Part shown: piece by piece, positions 45,175-54,540 of the stretch
Layout of the letters: each line of letters starts with the position of its first letter
How positions within the stretch are numbered: position 1 is the stretch's first letter
Source of the DNA: Acinetobacter venetianus RAG-1 = CIP 110063
Lineage (GTDB): Bacteria; Pseudomonadota; Gammaproteobacteria; Pseudomonadales; Moraxellaceae
DNA: 64,000 bases
Reading direction: 5' to 3'
NCBI RefSeq assembly: GCF_000368585.1
Contig: NZ_KB849558.1
Span: 724,722 to 788,721, forward strand
The notes under the pieces: model-generated
Told to the model about the DNA's origin: nothing
Database searches by the model: none
The model's input: only the letters and a program-made list of their open reading frames with translations
Program-made: the position numbers and the translations under genes

Positions 45175-46266
45175 TTAACGTGTTGGTAGTACGTCTTTTA
45201 ATGCTTCATGCATTTCGAGTAATGCTTTTTCTGTCGTATCCCAATCAATACAGCCATCAGTTACTGACTTACCGTATTCAAGATCACATAGGTTTTCAGG
45301 AATATCCTGACGACCGCCTTTAAGGTGACTCTCAACCATAATCCCAACGATTGATTTGTTACCATCAAGAATTTGTTCAGTGATATTTTTCAAAACTAAA
45401 GGTTGTAAGTACGGATCTTTGTTTGAGTTGGCATGGCTAGTATCAATCATGATCTTGTTGCTAACTTTAGCTTTTGCCAAAGCTGCTTCAGCATCGGCAA
45501 CAGAAGTTGCATCATAGTTTGGCTTACCATTACCACCACGTAATACGACGTGAGCGTAAGGGTTGCCTTTAGTATTAATAATTGCAACTTGACCATTTTC
45601 ATTTAGGCCCAAGAAGCTATGGCCATGTTTAACAGATTGCATTGCATTGGTTGCAACTGTTAAGCCACCATCTGTACCATTTTTGAAACCAACAGGAGAT
45701 GATAGGCCTGACGACATTTCACGGTGAGTTTGGCTTTCTGTAGTACGAGCACCAATCGCAGACCATGAAATCAAGTCTTGATAGTATTGTGGTGAGTTTG
45801 GATCAAGTGCTTCAGTTGCACATGGCAAACCTTTTTCATTTAAATCAATCAATAATCCACGACCGATATGTAAGCCTTTTTCAATATTGAAAGAGTCATT
45901 CATGTCAGGGTCATTGATTAAACCTTTCCAACCAACGGTGGTACGTGGTTTCTCAAAATAAACACGCATTACAAGGTAAAGAGTATCTTTAACTTTTTCG
46001 CTTAACTCTTTCAAACGATCAGCATATTCATGCGCAGCTTTAGGATCATGGATTGAACAAGGGCCAATCACGACAAAAAGACGCTTGTCATTGCCGTCTA
46101 AAATATTACGTACAGTTGCACGTCCTTGTAATACAGTTTGAGAAGCAGCTTCAGATAAAGGAAGATCAGCTTTCAATTCCGCTGGAGTAATCAAAGTCTG
46201 AATGCTTTTAATATTAACGTCGTCGATATCTGGCTGAGAAACTGGATTTGACTGTAGAGTATTCAT
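45175..46266 (-). CDS. 3-deoxy-7-phosphoheptulonate (DAHP) synthase, class I
   Basis: First enzyme of the shikimate pathway: phosphoenolpyruvate plus erythrose-4-phosphate to DAHP. The protein has 363 residues. AroF/G/H-type motifs are clear: IGPCSIHDPKAAHEYA, MRVYFEKPRTTVGWKGLIND, GARTTESQTHRE, and the metal His in DTSHANSNKD. The ATG at 46266 is used; the longer reading would start at a GTG. Which aromatic amino acid inhibits it cannot be told by eye, so no letter is assigned. It is monocistronic. Confidence 0.93.
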   Translation of the reverse strand: MNTLQSNPVSQPDIDDVNIKSIQTLITPAELKADLPLSEAASQTVLQGRATVRNILDGNDKRLFVVIGPCSIHDPKAAHEYADRLKELSEKVKDTLYLVMRVYFEKPRTTVGWKGLINDPDMNDSFNIEKGLHIGRGLLIDLNEKGLPCATEALDPNSPQYYQDLISWSAIGARTTESQTHREMSSGLSSPVGFKNGTDGGLTVATNAMQSVKHGHSFLGLNENGQVAIINTKGNPYAHVVLRGGNGKPNYDATSVADAEAALAKAKVSNKIMIDTSHANSNKDPYLQPLVLKNITEQILDGNKSIVGIMVESHLKGGRQDIPENLCDLEYGKSVTDGCIDWDTTEKALLEMHEALKDVLPTR

Positions 46267-46385
46267 TGCTGTCACAAATTTAATCTAAAAGAAGAGGTTA
46301 TTTTGTCTACGAATATAGCACGAAATGTCGACTGATTAACTAGCGAATCGCATAATTTGTGCAGAAACAATCGACATTTATTGGC

Positions 46386-47273
46386 TTAAACTGTTGTTGT
46401 TGAATGGCTTGTTTGTTGAATTACAACAGCCTGATGAGTTTCAACTGGCTTTGGTTTTGCTTTAATCGGGTTCACCATAAAGTTAACACCTAAGGCAAAT
46501 AGGGTAATACCAAGAATCTTACGGATCAAGCGTTCTGGCATACGTGAGCTGATGAGTGTACCAACGACGATCGCAGGGATAGAACCAACCAGTAGCCACA
46601 TCAATAATGTAAAGTCGACATTGCCAGATGACATATGACTTAAACCAGCAACGGCTGTCAATAAAACCGCATGTACCACATCAGAACCAATAATTCGAAT
46701 CATCGGTAGATTTGGAAACATGATCACCAATGCCATGATACCGAAAGCGCCAGCCCCAACAGACGATAGTGTTACAAAGATGCCAAGCACGATGCCCATG
46801 ATCAAAATATACAAGCGTTTATGTTGTAACGCATGTTGTTCACTTTCCATATTCGCTTGTTCACGATTACGGAAACGGTCAAAAAACTTTTCAATCTGAG
46901 TGCGGAAGACAATTGAAATGCCAGTCAAAGTCAACATGAAACCCAAAACTGTAGTTAAGACTGCTTTATAGTGAGTTGATTGACTTAGATAGTGTTCAAG
47001 CACCCAAGACGTTGCAAATGAAGCTGGGATACTACCTAAAGCTAGCCAAAGAACAATTGGCCAAACAATATTGAGCTTTTTTGCATGTACCACCGATCCA
47101 CAGAATTTAGAGATAGATGCATAAAGTAAATCTGTACCGATAGCGATATGTGGTTCAATCTTAAAAAGGCTAATTAAAATGGGAGTCATTAATGAACCAC
47201 CGCCAACACCTGTAATACCTACACAGAAGCCAACGAGGACACCAGCCATAATAAATTCAATAGGACCAAACAT
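46386..47273 (-). CDS. TauE/SafE (sulfite exporter) family membrane protein
   Basis: Inner-membrane protein of 295 residues with about eight helices. The family repeats appear as GVLVGFCVGITGVGGGSLMTPIL near the N-terminus and VLGIFVTLSSVGAGAFGIMAL in the second half. Members export sulfite or organosulfonates or remain unassigned. A His/Thr-rich tail follows the last helix. The ATG at 47273 is used because 47279 would be TTG. Its neighbours do not suggest a substrate. Confidence 0.85.
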   Translation of the reverse strand: MFGPIEFIMAGVLVGFCVGITGVGGGSLMTPILISLFKIEPHIAIGTDLLYASISKFCGSVVHAKKLNIVWPIVLWLALGSIPASFATSWVLEHYLSQSTHYKAVLTTVLGFMLTLTGISIVFRTQIEKFFDRFRNREQANMESEQHALQHKRLYILIMGIVLGIFVTLSSVGAGAFGIMALVIMFPNLPMIRIIGSDVVHAVLLTAVAGLSHMSSGNVDFTLLMWLLVGSIPAIVVGTLISSRMPERLIRKILGITLFALGVNFMVNPIKAKPKPVETHQAVVIQQTSHSTTTV

Positions 47274-47388
47274 CGACAATATGCCTAATTATGCAAAAAC
47301 CAGCATATCTTATGCCTTTTTTAGATAACTCGTTGTGATGAATAGTGATTTACTTATGCAAAAAAAAGCTAAAGAAATTTTAAACACA

Positions 47389-47685
47389 TTAATTCTTCAG
47401 TTTCTTCTGCGGTTTTGACATCACCTTATTTATGCGAAGAACCATAAGCAAAGTAATAGGTGTCGCTAGAATCCACCAACTGACAAATCCAATAGAACGA
47501 CCATAAGTGAGAGCAAGTAAGCTACCAGCAACCAAGAAACAGATAAATGCACATCCTCTAAACTGCATTTTAAAACGAATCAATCGCTGTTGTTGATTGG
47601 GAGATGCTTGGCTAATCTGTTTGGCACTACATTTATAAAGCACAAACATACCGAATAAGATAAGTAAAAAGCTGAGTACGATCAT
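47389..47685 (-). CDS. Small membrane protein, DUF3325-like (98 aa)
   Basis: Last gene of the second PepSY trio. It has 98 residues with three hydrophobic segments and YGRSIGFVSWWILATPITLL, a good match to the DUF3325 pattern as I know it. It overlaps the PepSY gene by ATGA, exactly as its counterpart at 31614 does. The tail is basic (KPQKKLKN). Confidence 0.75.
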   Translation of the reverse strand: MIVLSFLLILFGMFVLYKCSAKQISQASPNQQQRLIRFKMQFRGCAFICFLVAGSLLALTYGRSIGFVSWWILATPITLLMVLRINKVMSKPQKKLKN

Positions 47686-49238
47686 GCTCTTGCCTCAGTC
47701 TGTGTCAATTTCGCTTTGATTTTTTGTGCCGATTTTTGTTGGATCGGATGGATATTTCTATAAACAAATAAGGCAAATCCAGCAGATAAAATAAAGAATA
47801 AATCTACTCTTAAAAAAGCCCAATAACTTTGAAAATCAGTAACAAGTTGATGATTGAGCAGATAAATTAAATCATAAATTGGTAAGGCAATCGCGACTAT
47901 GCCTAAAATAGCAACTTGAGATTGCCATAAATATTGTTTCTTGGTGAAAAGCGCAATGATTAAACTTAGCGTCCATACAACAAAGAAACTGTATATCTCA
48001 TAATTTGGTGTAGTTTCAGTGATTTGTACAAACCGATTAGTAAACATATAAGCGAGCATGGCAATTGGCAGGCCTATAAACGTCGCGATATTTAAACGAT
48101 CAACCAAATAATGCCCTAAATGGAATTCATTAGATTTATTTTGGATTTGACGTTTTAAGCTCCAAAGTAATAAGCCAGATGCAATCATCAAACATCCTAA
48201 AATCCCTGAGCAGAAGAAAGCTAGACGCAGTAAAGGCTGAGCAAAAGTTGCCATATGCAAACCATATACACCCGCATTTAAAGTGGCTACAGCACTGTTA
48301 TTTTTAGTATTTCCTAAGATATTACCTGTCGCATCAAAAGTAATTTGGGGTTGATTTAAGGTGATTGAGCGATCCTCTAATTGTTTAAAACTGATCGTCG
48401 CTTGATCCGTATTTGGATTTTTCACTTCTATTGTTGCAAGTGCTTGATCGTCCCATTGTTGTTTTACCTTTTCCAAGAGCGATTGAATTGGCAGCATTTC
48501 AGTTTTGATTGGATCAGCATTATGATTATTATTCACACTGATCGTTCTAATTTCAGTGAAATATTGAAAAGGATTATCTGGATATAATTTTTTCATTCCG
48601 AATGGTAAGTAGAGATAAAAGAAAATCGCTAACCCAGTGAAAGTGATCGTCAGGAAAAAGGGCAGTGCAAGTACAGATGAGACATTATGAAAGTCGAGCC
48701 ATGAACGCTGTGATTTGAAAGTTCGTAATGTAAAGAAATCGGTGATAATTTTTTTGTGCGTTATGATTCCTGAAATAAGTGCAATTAACATAATAAATGC
48801 AGCAAGACTGGTAATTAAACGCCCAATTAATACGGGCATACCATAAAGCTGAAAATGAAAATTATAGAAGAAATCACCACCTTGAGTATTTGATAACTTT
48901 AATTCTTCGCCTGTGTTGGCGTCTAATGTTTTGCTTTCGTACCCTCCAGTTGCTTTTTCCCAGTACATTTTATTCACAGGATTTTCTTGATTGGCAAGAC
49001 TGACATACCAAGATTTAGCATCGGCTGCATTTTTATTTAAATATTCAACCGCCGTTTTAACCGCGACATCTTGATTTACTTGATATTGTGCGAGCTGAGG
49101 TTGCATCCAAAGATTGATGTGATGACGATAGTAAGCGCTTGTTCCCATCAAAAAAATGGCAAATAACAGCCATCCAAAAATTAAACCTGTCCATGTGTGT
49201 AACCAAGCCATAGACTGTCGAATGCCTTTGTTTTGCAT
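47682..49238 (-). CDS. PepSY-associated transmembrane protein, paralogue of the one at 30094
   Basis: Inner-membrane protein of 518 residues with the same layout as the PepSY protein at 30094: first helix with His (LHTWTGLIFGWLLFAIFLMG), periplasmic part with NLWMQPQ, helices around SLAAFIMLIALISGIITHKK, SWLDFHNVSSVLALPFF, and a C-terminal helix set. The shared phrase SGIITHKKII occurs in both proteins. A role in reducing or releasing siderophore iron is inferred from the family. The ATG at 49238 lies just after the previous stop. A weak Fur-like site precedes the trio. Confidence 0.85.
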   Translation of the reverse strand: MQNKGIRQSMAWLHTWTGLIFGWLLFAIFLMGTSAYYRHHINLWMQPQLAQYQVNQDVAVKTAVEYLNKNAADAKSWYVSLANQENPVNKMYWEKATGGYESKTLDANTGEELKLSNTQGGDFFYNFHFQLYGMPVLIGRLITSLAAFIMLIALISGIITHKKIITDFFTLRTFKSQRSWLDFHNVSSVLALPFFLTITFTGLAIFFYLYLPFGMKKLYPDNPFQYFTEIRTISVNNNHNADPIKTEMLPIQSLLEKVKQQWDDQALATIEVKNPNTDQATISFKQLEDRSITLNQPQITFDATGNILGNTKNNSAVATLNAGVYGLHMATFAQPLLRLAFFCSGILGCLMIASGLLLWSLKRQIQNKSNEFHLGHYLVDRLNIATFIGLPIAMLAYMFTNRFVQITETTPNYEIYSFFVVWTLSLIIALFTKKQYLWQSQVAILGIVAIALPIYDLIYLLNHQLVTDFQSYWAFLRVDLFFILSAGFALFVYRNIHPIQQKSAQKIKAKLTQTEARA

Positions 49239-49240
49239 GG

Positions 49241-49534
49241 TTAATTTACACCTACTGATAGACCAAATAAGCAGCTTACGAGTATCAAACTGATCAATGT
49301 GATTTTCCATAAGGAGTTGATACAGAAGCTAATAATGATGAATGCTACATAGAACAGAATAGACAGGAATGCAGCTAGATAAATCGCCTCTGCTTTAGCT
49401 AAAATTTTTGCGAATAGAGTAGTTAGGCTTGAACATAAATACATCGTGCAAAGATAACCAAGCACAAATGTAAAAGCGAAACGGTAAAACACACTGATTC
49501 GATAGATGATGCTAATTGAGGTTGATTTAGCCAT
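49241..49534 (-). CDS. Small inner-membrane protein, DUF3649-like (97 aa)
   Basis: First gene of the second PepSY trio. It has 97 residues, three hydrophobic segments and the same length as its counterpart at 29801, with the shared pattern IYLAAFLSILFYVAFIIIS. The N-terminus is basic and the first helix begins near residue 18. No receptor gene is attached to this trio; the nearest in the window is the unrelated receptor at 42108. Confidence 0.75.
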   Translation of the reverse strand: MAKSTSISIIYRISVFYRFAFTFVLGYLCTMYLCSSLTTLFAKILAKAEAIYLAAFLSILFYVAFIIISFCINSLWKITLISLILVSCLFGLSVGVN

Positions 49535-49571
49535 AACATGTCTTAGGAGAATAATAGAAATAAATCACATA

Positions 49572-49586
49572 TGAAAATGATTCTTG
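49572..49586 (-). promoter_or_regulatory. Weak Fur-like site before the second PepSY trio
   Basis: TGAAAATGATTCTTG (read on the plus strand) matches the Fur core at 10 of 14 positions and lies about 40 bp upstream of the first trio gene. It is in the divergent gap shared with lpxB. Confidence 0.45.
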
Positions 49587-49771
49587 TTAATATTAATATC
49601 TAAATAAAACTCAAGCAATTACTCAGCTATCGTAAATATAGATACTGTTTTTAATTTTGAAAGTTAAATTAGATAGTTGTGCATTTTCACCAATCAAGAA
49701 CAAATTGATTCCTGTGCTATGATTCGATGTAAAATCATTTTGTTAGAATTACTCAGTATTTAAATGGGGCG

Positions 49772-50953
49772 TTGGTCTTGGTAAAGCAAAAACTAAAAAT
49801 TGGAATCGTCGTGGGTGAAGTTTCTGGAGATACTCTAGGTGTTAAACTCATGCGCAGTTTTCGCGAGCAAGGGATCGAGGCCGAGTTTGAGGGAATTGGT
49901 GGCCCTCAAATGATTGCAGAAGGGTTTCATAGCTATTATCCGATGGAAATTCTATCGGTTATGGGAATAGTAGAAGTCCTCAAAGATTTAAAAAAATTAT
50001 TTGCGGTGAGGGATGGGTTGGTCGAGCGATGGACTGAACATCCAGTTGATATTTTTATTGGCATTGACGCGCCAGATTTTAATCTACGTCTGTCTAAGAC
50101 CATCAAAGAAAATAACTTGCCGATTAAAACAGTGCAATATGTGAGCCCTTCAGTTTGGGCTTGGCGACAAGGTCGTGTTCATGGCATTAAGAAGACGATT
50201 GACCTCGTATTATGTTTATTCCCATTTGAAAAAACATTTTATGAAAATCATGGTGTGCCAGCGGCATTTGTCGGTCATCCATTAGCAAAACAATTACCCC
50301 TCAAGAATCCAAATGTTGAGGCTAAACAACAGTTGGGATTGCCTGTTCATAAAACACATGTTGCATTGTTACCAGGCAGTCGTAGAGGTGAGATCGAGCG
50401 ATTATTGCCATTGCTGACTGGCGCTGCTGAAATTTTGCATCGAAAGTACCCTGATCTTGAGTTTCTCATTCCTGCCATTAATGATGCAAGAAAAGAGCAA
50501 ATTGAGCAGGGTATTCAAAGCTTAGATATCACGGTAAAAGACAAAATTCATGTATTAGAAAATACCGATTCAGAGTCAAAAGTGGGTCGTATGGTCATGA
50601 ATGCAAGTGATATTGTGGCGCTTGCCTCTGGTACGGCGACTTTGGAGGCAATGTTGTTGCATCGTCCGATGGTGACATTCTATAAACTGAACTGGTTAAC
50701 TTATATTATTGCGAAGTTCTTAGTGAAGATTCCGTACTACTCTTTACCGAATATCATTGCGGGTAAAAAAGTCATCGAGGAGTTGATCCAAGCAGATGCT
50801 ACGCCACAACACTTGGCGACAGAAATAGAAAAGTTGATGGATCATGAAACAGCACATATTCAAATGATGCAGCATTTGAGTATGCATAAACAACTGATCT
50901 CAGGGAATACTGAAGATCCAGTACATGCCATTTTGAATTGTTTATCATCGTAA
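49772..50953 (+). CDS. lpxB: LpxB lipid A disaccharide synthase
   Basis: Glycosyltransferase that joins UDP-2,3-diacylglucosamine and lipid X to the disaccharide precursor of lipid A at the inner membrane. It has 393 residues. Clear motifs are IVVGEVSGDTLG at the N-terminus, YVSPSVWAWRQGR, LPGSRRGEIERLLP and ASGTATLEAML. There is no ATG start: TTG at 49772 or TTG at 49778 are the options, the second better spaced from GGGGCG. It stands alone, away from lpxD-fabZ-lpxA. Confidence 0.95.
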   Translation: MVLVKQKLKIGIVVGEVSGDTLGVKLMRSFREQGIEAEFEGIGGPQMIAEGFHSYYPMEILSVMGIVEVLKDLKKLFAVRDGLVERWTEHPVDIFIGIDAPDFNLRLSKTIKENNLPIKTVQYVSPSVWAWRQGRVHGIKKTIDLVLCLFPFEKTFYENHGVPAAFVGHPLAKQLPLKNPNVEAKQQLGLPVHKTHVALLPGSRRGEIERLLPLLTGAAEILHRKYPDLEFLIPAINDARKEQIEQGIQSLDITVKDKIHVLENTDSESKVGRMVMNASDIVALASGTATLEAMLLHRPMVTFYKLNWLTYIIAKFLVKIPYYSLPNIIAGKKVIEELIQADATPQHLATEIEKLMDHETAHIQMMQHLSMHKQLISGNTEDPVHAILNCLSS

Positions 50954-50954
50954 T

Positions 50955-50985
50955 AAAAAAAGGTGGCAATTGAGCCACCTTTTTT
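50955..50985. terminator. Bidirectional terminator between lpxB and the DUF2797 gene
   Basis: AAAAAAAGGTGGC / GCCACCTTTTTT with a 6-base loop. Confidence 0.92.
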
Positions 50986-50987
50986 GT

Positions 50988-51857
50988 TTAGGCACGCAGG
51001 ATCAGTTCATAACCTGTGTATTTACGGATATTAATGACACCTATATCCAGTAATAAGTATTGACCTTTAATCCCTTGTAGAACACCTCGGATTTTAGGCG
51101 TTTTATCCAAGTTGAGGGATTTAATCTTTTCAGGATATTGTTCTACTGGATAAATGAACTCTCGCGGAGTTTCATTTTCGAGAAACTCAAGACCTTCATT
51201 GAATTCAAGGTTTTGGCTGAACTCATCACGAATACTTTGAATTTTTGGAGCAAACTCTTCAATAATTTGATCACGTTGTTCAACGAGGTTTAAAGGTTCA
51301 GCTTCACCTTTAAGTAATTTACGCCAATCTGTTTTATCGGCAATTTGCGTACCAAACATAGTTTCTAAATGACCAGATAAGCGGCGAGAGCCGACTTTTA
51401 AAATCGGCAATGCTTGCGTAGCACCTTGATCTAGCCAGCGAGTTGGCATATTTACGATACGAGTGATACCGATTTTTAAAGCGCTCGAATTGGCTAAATA
51501 AACAATATGAGGCTGGAAACAGACATCATGTGCGAACTGATCTTCGCGGCAAGTCCCTAAATGATAATGGCAAGTTTCAGGCTTCATAATACATAGGTCA
51601 CATTCAGCTTTTGTTTTAAAACATTTAAAACAATGTCCTTGTGAATATGACTTCGGTGTCTTTGCACCACAAGAGGTACAATAAATATTACCTGTCCATT
51701 CGATCTCAATTTCTTGACCTAAAACAAATGGTAGGTCAGTTTCTGAACGATCTAATATAAATTTATATTCAACATTTGCCTTGCTTGTTGATTGATCAGT
51801 TACACTATGCGTTTTGAGCGCTGCATGCATTTTGTGACAAATGCCTTGTAGTTCCAT
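50988..51857 (-). CDS. DUF2797 zinc-ribbon protein
   Basis: Cytoplasmic protein of 289 residues. It has cysteine pairs IYCTSCGAK, GHCFKC and CDLC with CHYH (about 65-105), which would form zinc ribbons. It also has the family segments HIVYLANSSALKIGITR and QGATQALPILKV (GIY-YIG-like). Function is not established to my knowledge. The ATG at 51857 with GAGAG upstream is preferred over a TTG at 51884. It is divergent from the gene at 51896 with under 40 bp between starts. Confidence 0.82.
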   Translation of the reverse strand: MELQGICHKMHAALKTHSVTDQSTSKANVEYKFILDRSETDLPFVLGQEIEIEWTGNIYCTSCGAKTPKSYSQGHCFKCFKTKAECDLCIMKPETCHYHLGTCREDQFAHDVCFQPHIVYLANSSALKIGITRIVNMPTRWLDQGATQALPILKVGSRRLSGHLETMFGTQIADKTDWRKLLKGEAEPLNLVEQRDQIIEEFAPKIQSIRDEFSQNLEFNEGLEFLENETPREFIYPVEQYPEKIKSLNLDKTPKIRGVLQGIKGQYLLLDIGVINIRKYTGYELILRA

Positions 51858-51895
51858 TAATAAACTCTCATCTTTTTCAATCAAGGGTTGCAGTT

Positions 51896-52357
51896 ATGGC
51901 TGAACAGAATGTCATCACTTCTATGCTAGACGATTTATCTCAAGAACAGCCCATTCATACTGCACTTTGTATAGGTCAGCAGATTGACCAGAATGCTTCA
52001 ATTCAATGGCATCATTTTAACGTAACTGACTTTTTAAGTCTGCCATTTACGCAGCGTTATGATTTAGGTTTTGTATTATTTGATACAGATGAAATGCAAA
52101 CTATCAATGACACACAAAAAGCACAGTTACTGGTGAAATTGCGTGATTTGATGGCAAAGCGAATTGTTGTTGTCAGTAAATTAAGCGATGAAAAGCTACT
52201 TCGTTCACTTGGGTTTACGCAGTTAATTGATAAAACAGCACATGACAGTGATTTTGCACTGTGGCAATTCAATATTTTGACCTATAAGCATGTACCTGAC
52301 TGGTTTAACTCTAAGTTTTGGGCAAACCCTGAAAACTGGGATAAATTCCGCTGGTAG
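51896..52357 (+). CDS. Conserved hypothetical protein (possibly DUF6231)
   Basis: Protein of 153 residues with no signal peptide or membrane segment. The layout (HTALCIG ... FNVTDFLSL ... YDLGFVLFDTDE ... KRIVVVSKL) looks like a Rossmann-type fold without the SAM-binding glycines. The C-terminal PDWFNSKFWANPENW is distinctive and, to my memory, marks a gammaproteobacterial family, perhaps DUF6231. Function is unknown. The start is close to the divergent DUF2797 gene. Confidence 0.7.
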   Translation: MAEQNVITSMLDDLSQEQPIHTALCIGQQIDQNASIQWHHFNVTDFLSLPFTQRYDLGFVLFDTDEMQTINDTQKAQLLVKLRDLMAKRIVVVSKLSDEKLLRSLGFTQLIDKTAHDSDFALWQFNILTYKHVPDWFNSKFWANPENWDKFRW

Positions 52358-52504
52358 GCGATTAAACGCTTTTAAACTCATCAAGGCAAAAGTTGCATCA
52401 GCGTGTTGCAAGTTCTTGCAAAATTTAACAATTCAACTTTGTTATGGCCGTATAAAGCAGCGTATTCTTTTTGGATAAATAATTCCAATAGGAACGTATG
52501 GGTC

Positions 52505-53110
52505 ATGACAGATTTAACAAATATTGTTGAAATTTTAGCAAAGCAAGCTTTAGGCGGTCAGCAATCTAATCAGGGTGGTGGTTTAGGTGGAATTTTAGGT
52601 TCTGTTCTCGGTCAAATGGGTGGTCAGCAAAATACTCAAAATCAACAAGGTGGATTAGGCGGGATACTTGGCTCTGTGTTGGGTCAATTAGGTGGTGGAA
52701 GTTCTTCTACACAGACTAATGCAACAAGTGGAAATACGGCTCAAACATTATTAATTGCTGTTTTACCTTTGGTTCTTGCTTGGATTCAAAAGCAAGGTGG
52801 TCTGCAAGGTGCGCTAGATAAATTGAAAAATGCAGGCTTAGCCAATCAAGTGCAAAGTTGGGTAGATCCACACCAACAGAATGCACAGGATGTTCCAACA
52901 CAAAATATTCAAAGCCTATTTGACGATCAAGATGTTGAGCAAGTTGCTCAACAAGCACAAGCCCCTAAGCAAGCAATTTATGGTGCAATTGCTTCAGTTC
53001 TTCCACAAGTCATTGATTCTTTGACGCCGCAAGGTAGTAATACCAGCCAACAAGAAGCAAATAATGATATTCAAAATGTGTTGAATATGGTGAGTGGCTT
53101 CTTAAAATAA
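52505..53110 (+). CDS. DUF937 (YidB-like) protein with internal repeat
   Basis: Protein of 201 residues. Residues about 20-65 hold two near-identical Gly-rich units, GGLGGILGSVLGQMGG and GGLGGILGSVLGQLGG, separated by a Gln/Asn stretch. A helical part follows (LLIAVLPLVLAWIQKQ, then GALDKLKNAGLANQVQSWV), typical of DUF937/YidB. Function is unknown. The ATG at 52505 is used; the longer frame from 52403 would add 34 residues without homology and lacks a ribosome site. Confidence 0.82.
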   Translation: MTDLTNIVEILAKQALGGQQSNQGGGLGGILGSVLGQMGGQQNTQNQQGGLGGILGSVLGQLGGGSSSTQTNATSGNTAQTLLIAVLPLVLAWIQKQGGLQGALDKLKNAGLANQVQSWVDPHQQNAQDVPTQNIQSLFDDQDVEQVAQQAQAPKQAIYGAIASVLPQVIDSLTPQGSNTSQQEANNDIQNVLNMVSGFLK

Positions 53111-53152
53111 TTTTTTAACTTCTGAATTTAGTTGTTTTTAAAAATAGAAATG

Positions 53153-53184
53153 AAAATAAAAGGGCATTTGCCCTTTTATTTTTT
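53153..53184. terminator. Bidirectional terminator between DUF937 and porin genes
   Basis: AAAATAAAAGGGCA / TGCCCTTTTATTTT with a very short loop between convergent genes. Confidence 0.88.
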
Positions 53185-53206
53185 GGTTTTAGCCTATAAC
53201 TTCAAA

Positions 53207-54292
53207 TTAGAAGTTATATTCCATACCTAAACCGATAACAGTCTTAGTATCGTTTTTAGCTAACCAATCACGTTTTTGTTGACCAACAACACCGTAGAAA
53301 CGTGCTTGTTTGTTGATTTGGTAGTCAGCACCAACACCATACATATCTTGTTTACGATCATCACGACCATTTGATTCAGTTGTAGCAGAGATATATTCAG
53401 CTTTTAACTTGATTGGTGTAGAAGGGATCTTATAAGCAGCAGTTACGCCATAAGCATCTTCTTGTAAACCTTTATAAGAAGTTACAGTCGTACCATCTGT
53501 AGTTGATACTGTATCGTCAGTTGGTTGAGCAGTTTGCCATAAAGCACCGAATACTAAACCATCAACACCAGCTGGAGTTAAGTCTAAAGAACCTGTTACA
53601 CGTACTGCATCAGTATAGATACCAGATAGGCTGTAAGCATTGTATTTAGAAGCTACACCGAAGTTTCCAGCAACTGCTGCTGCTAAACCGATGTCTTTAT
53701 TTTCGTATGTAAGAGATGTTGAAACGCCATCACCGAAACCATCACGGCTGCCTTCTTTACCTTTAGATGCGCTATCAGCAGCAGAAGATTCTTCACCTTG
53801 TTGGAACATGATGTTGAACGCTAAGCCACCTAATAATTTTTTATCAGTCTCAAAACCAATAACGTTGTTCAAACGATCTTCACCAACTAGAACAGCTGTC
53901 ATATCAAGTTCGTTGTGATCGTTGAAGATATCTTGGTTGCTACCAGCAGCTGTTTTGAAGTATGAATCAAAACGACCAACTTTTAATGTTGCAATACCAT
54001 CAGATTTAATACCAATGTAACGGTTACGCATACCAAGATCAGTACCGTCACCATCAGTATTTACTTGCCATTCAGCTAAGTAAACAGCTGATAATTTGTC
54101 AGTTAATTTTTCTTCGCCCTTAACACCAATACGTGAAGCATTTGAATTTACTTTTGTTACGCTTTCATCTTTAAAGCCGTTGTTGTCAATATTGTCCAAA
54201 GTCACACTGAGCTTACCATACAATGTTGGTGCTGCTTGCGCTGCATTCATGGCTAAAGTTGCTACAGTAGCAGCAAGAAGCAATTTTTTCAT
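53207..54292 (-). CDS. Gram-negative porin
   Basis: Outer membrane general porin of 361 residues. A signal peptide (about 1-20, ending AQA) precedes PTLYGKLSVTLDN, the standard porin N-terminus. RIGVKGEEKLTDKLSAVYLAEW, then RNRYIGIKSDGIATLKVGRFD, mark the first strands, and the chain ends in Phe (GMEYNF). The ATG at 54292 follows GGAGAAATCTC; the longer reading from 54328 adds 12 residues before the signal peptide. The substrate is unknown. The codon use looks strongly biased, which suits a highly expressed gene. Confidence 0.9.
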   Translation of the reverse strand: MKKLLLAATVATLAMNAAQAAPTLYGKLSVTLDNIDNNGFKDESVTKVNSNASRIGVKGEEKLTDKLSAVYLAEWQVNTDGDGTDLGMRNRYIGIKSDGIATLKVGRFDSYFKTAAGSNQDIFNDHNELDMTAVLVGEDRLNNVIGFETDKKLLGGLAFNIMFQQGEESSAADSASKGKEGSRDGFGDGVSTSLTYENKDIGLAAAVAGNFGVASKYNAYSLSGIYTDAVRVTGSLDLTPAGVDGLVFGALWQTAQPTDDTVSTTDGTTVTSYKGLQEDAYGVTAAYKIPSTPIKLKAEYISATTESNGRDDRKQDMYGVGADYQINKQARFYGVVGQQKRDWLAKNDTKTVIGLGMEYNF

Positions 54293-54498
54293 TGAGATTT
54301 CTCCAAAACACTTTTTTGTAAATGGCATATGCCTTAGTTACTGTTATAAGCTTGCTTATGTACAAAAAGTTACACAGCTCACTGACTTGTATGCAGTATC
54401 GGCAAACTTTGTTACAACGAAGTGAAGGAAAAATGACAGTTTTATTACGATTTATATTTCGTAATAATTTGATTAATTATTGATTTATTTACCATTAA

Positions 54499-54523
54499 AT
54501 AAAAAGCGAGGTAAGAACCTCGC
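54499..54523 (-). terminator. Terminator of the HIT gene
   Basis: On the minus strand GCGAGGT / ACCTCGC with a 4-base loop, then TTTTTATTT, 18 bp after the HIT stop. The 54293-54540 gap otherwise holds the porin promoter region. Confidence 0.85.
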
Positions 54524-54540
54524 ATTATATCAGTGAAATA

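Noticed and set aside
52620..52690. CRISPR-like repetition in the DUF937 gene
   Set aside because: Only two units, in frame and coding for Gly-rich peptide; no spacer structure.
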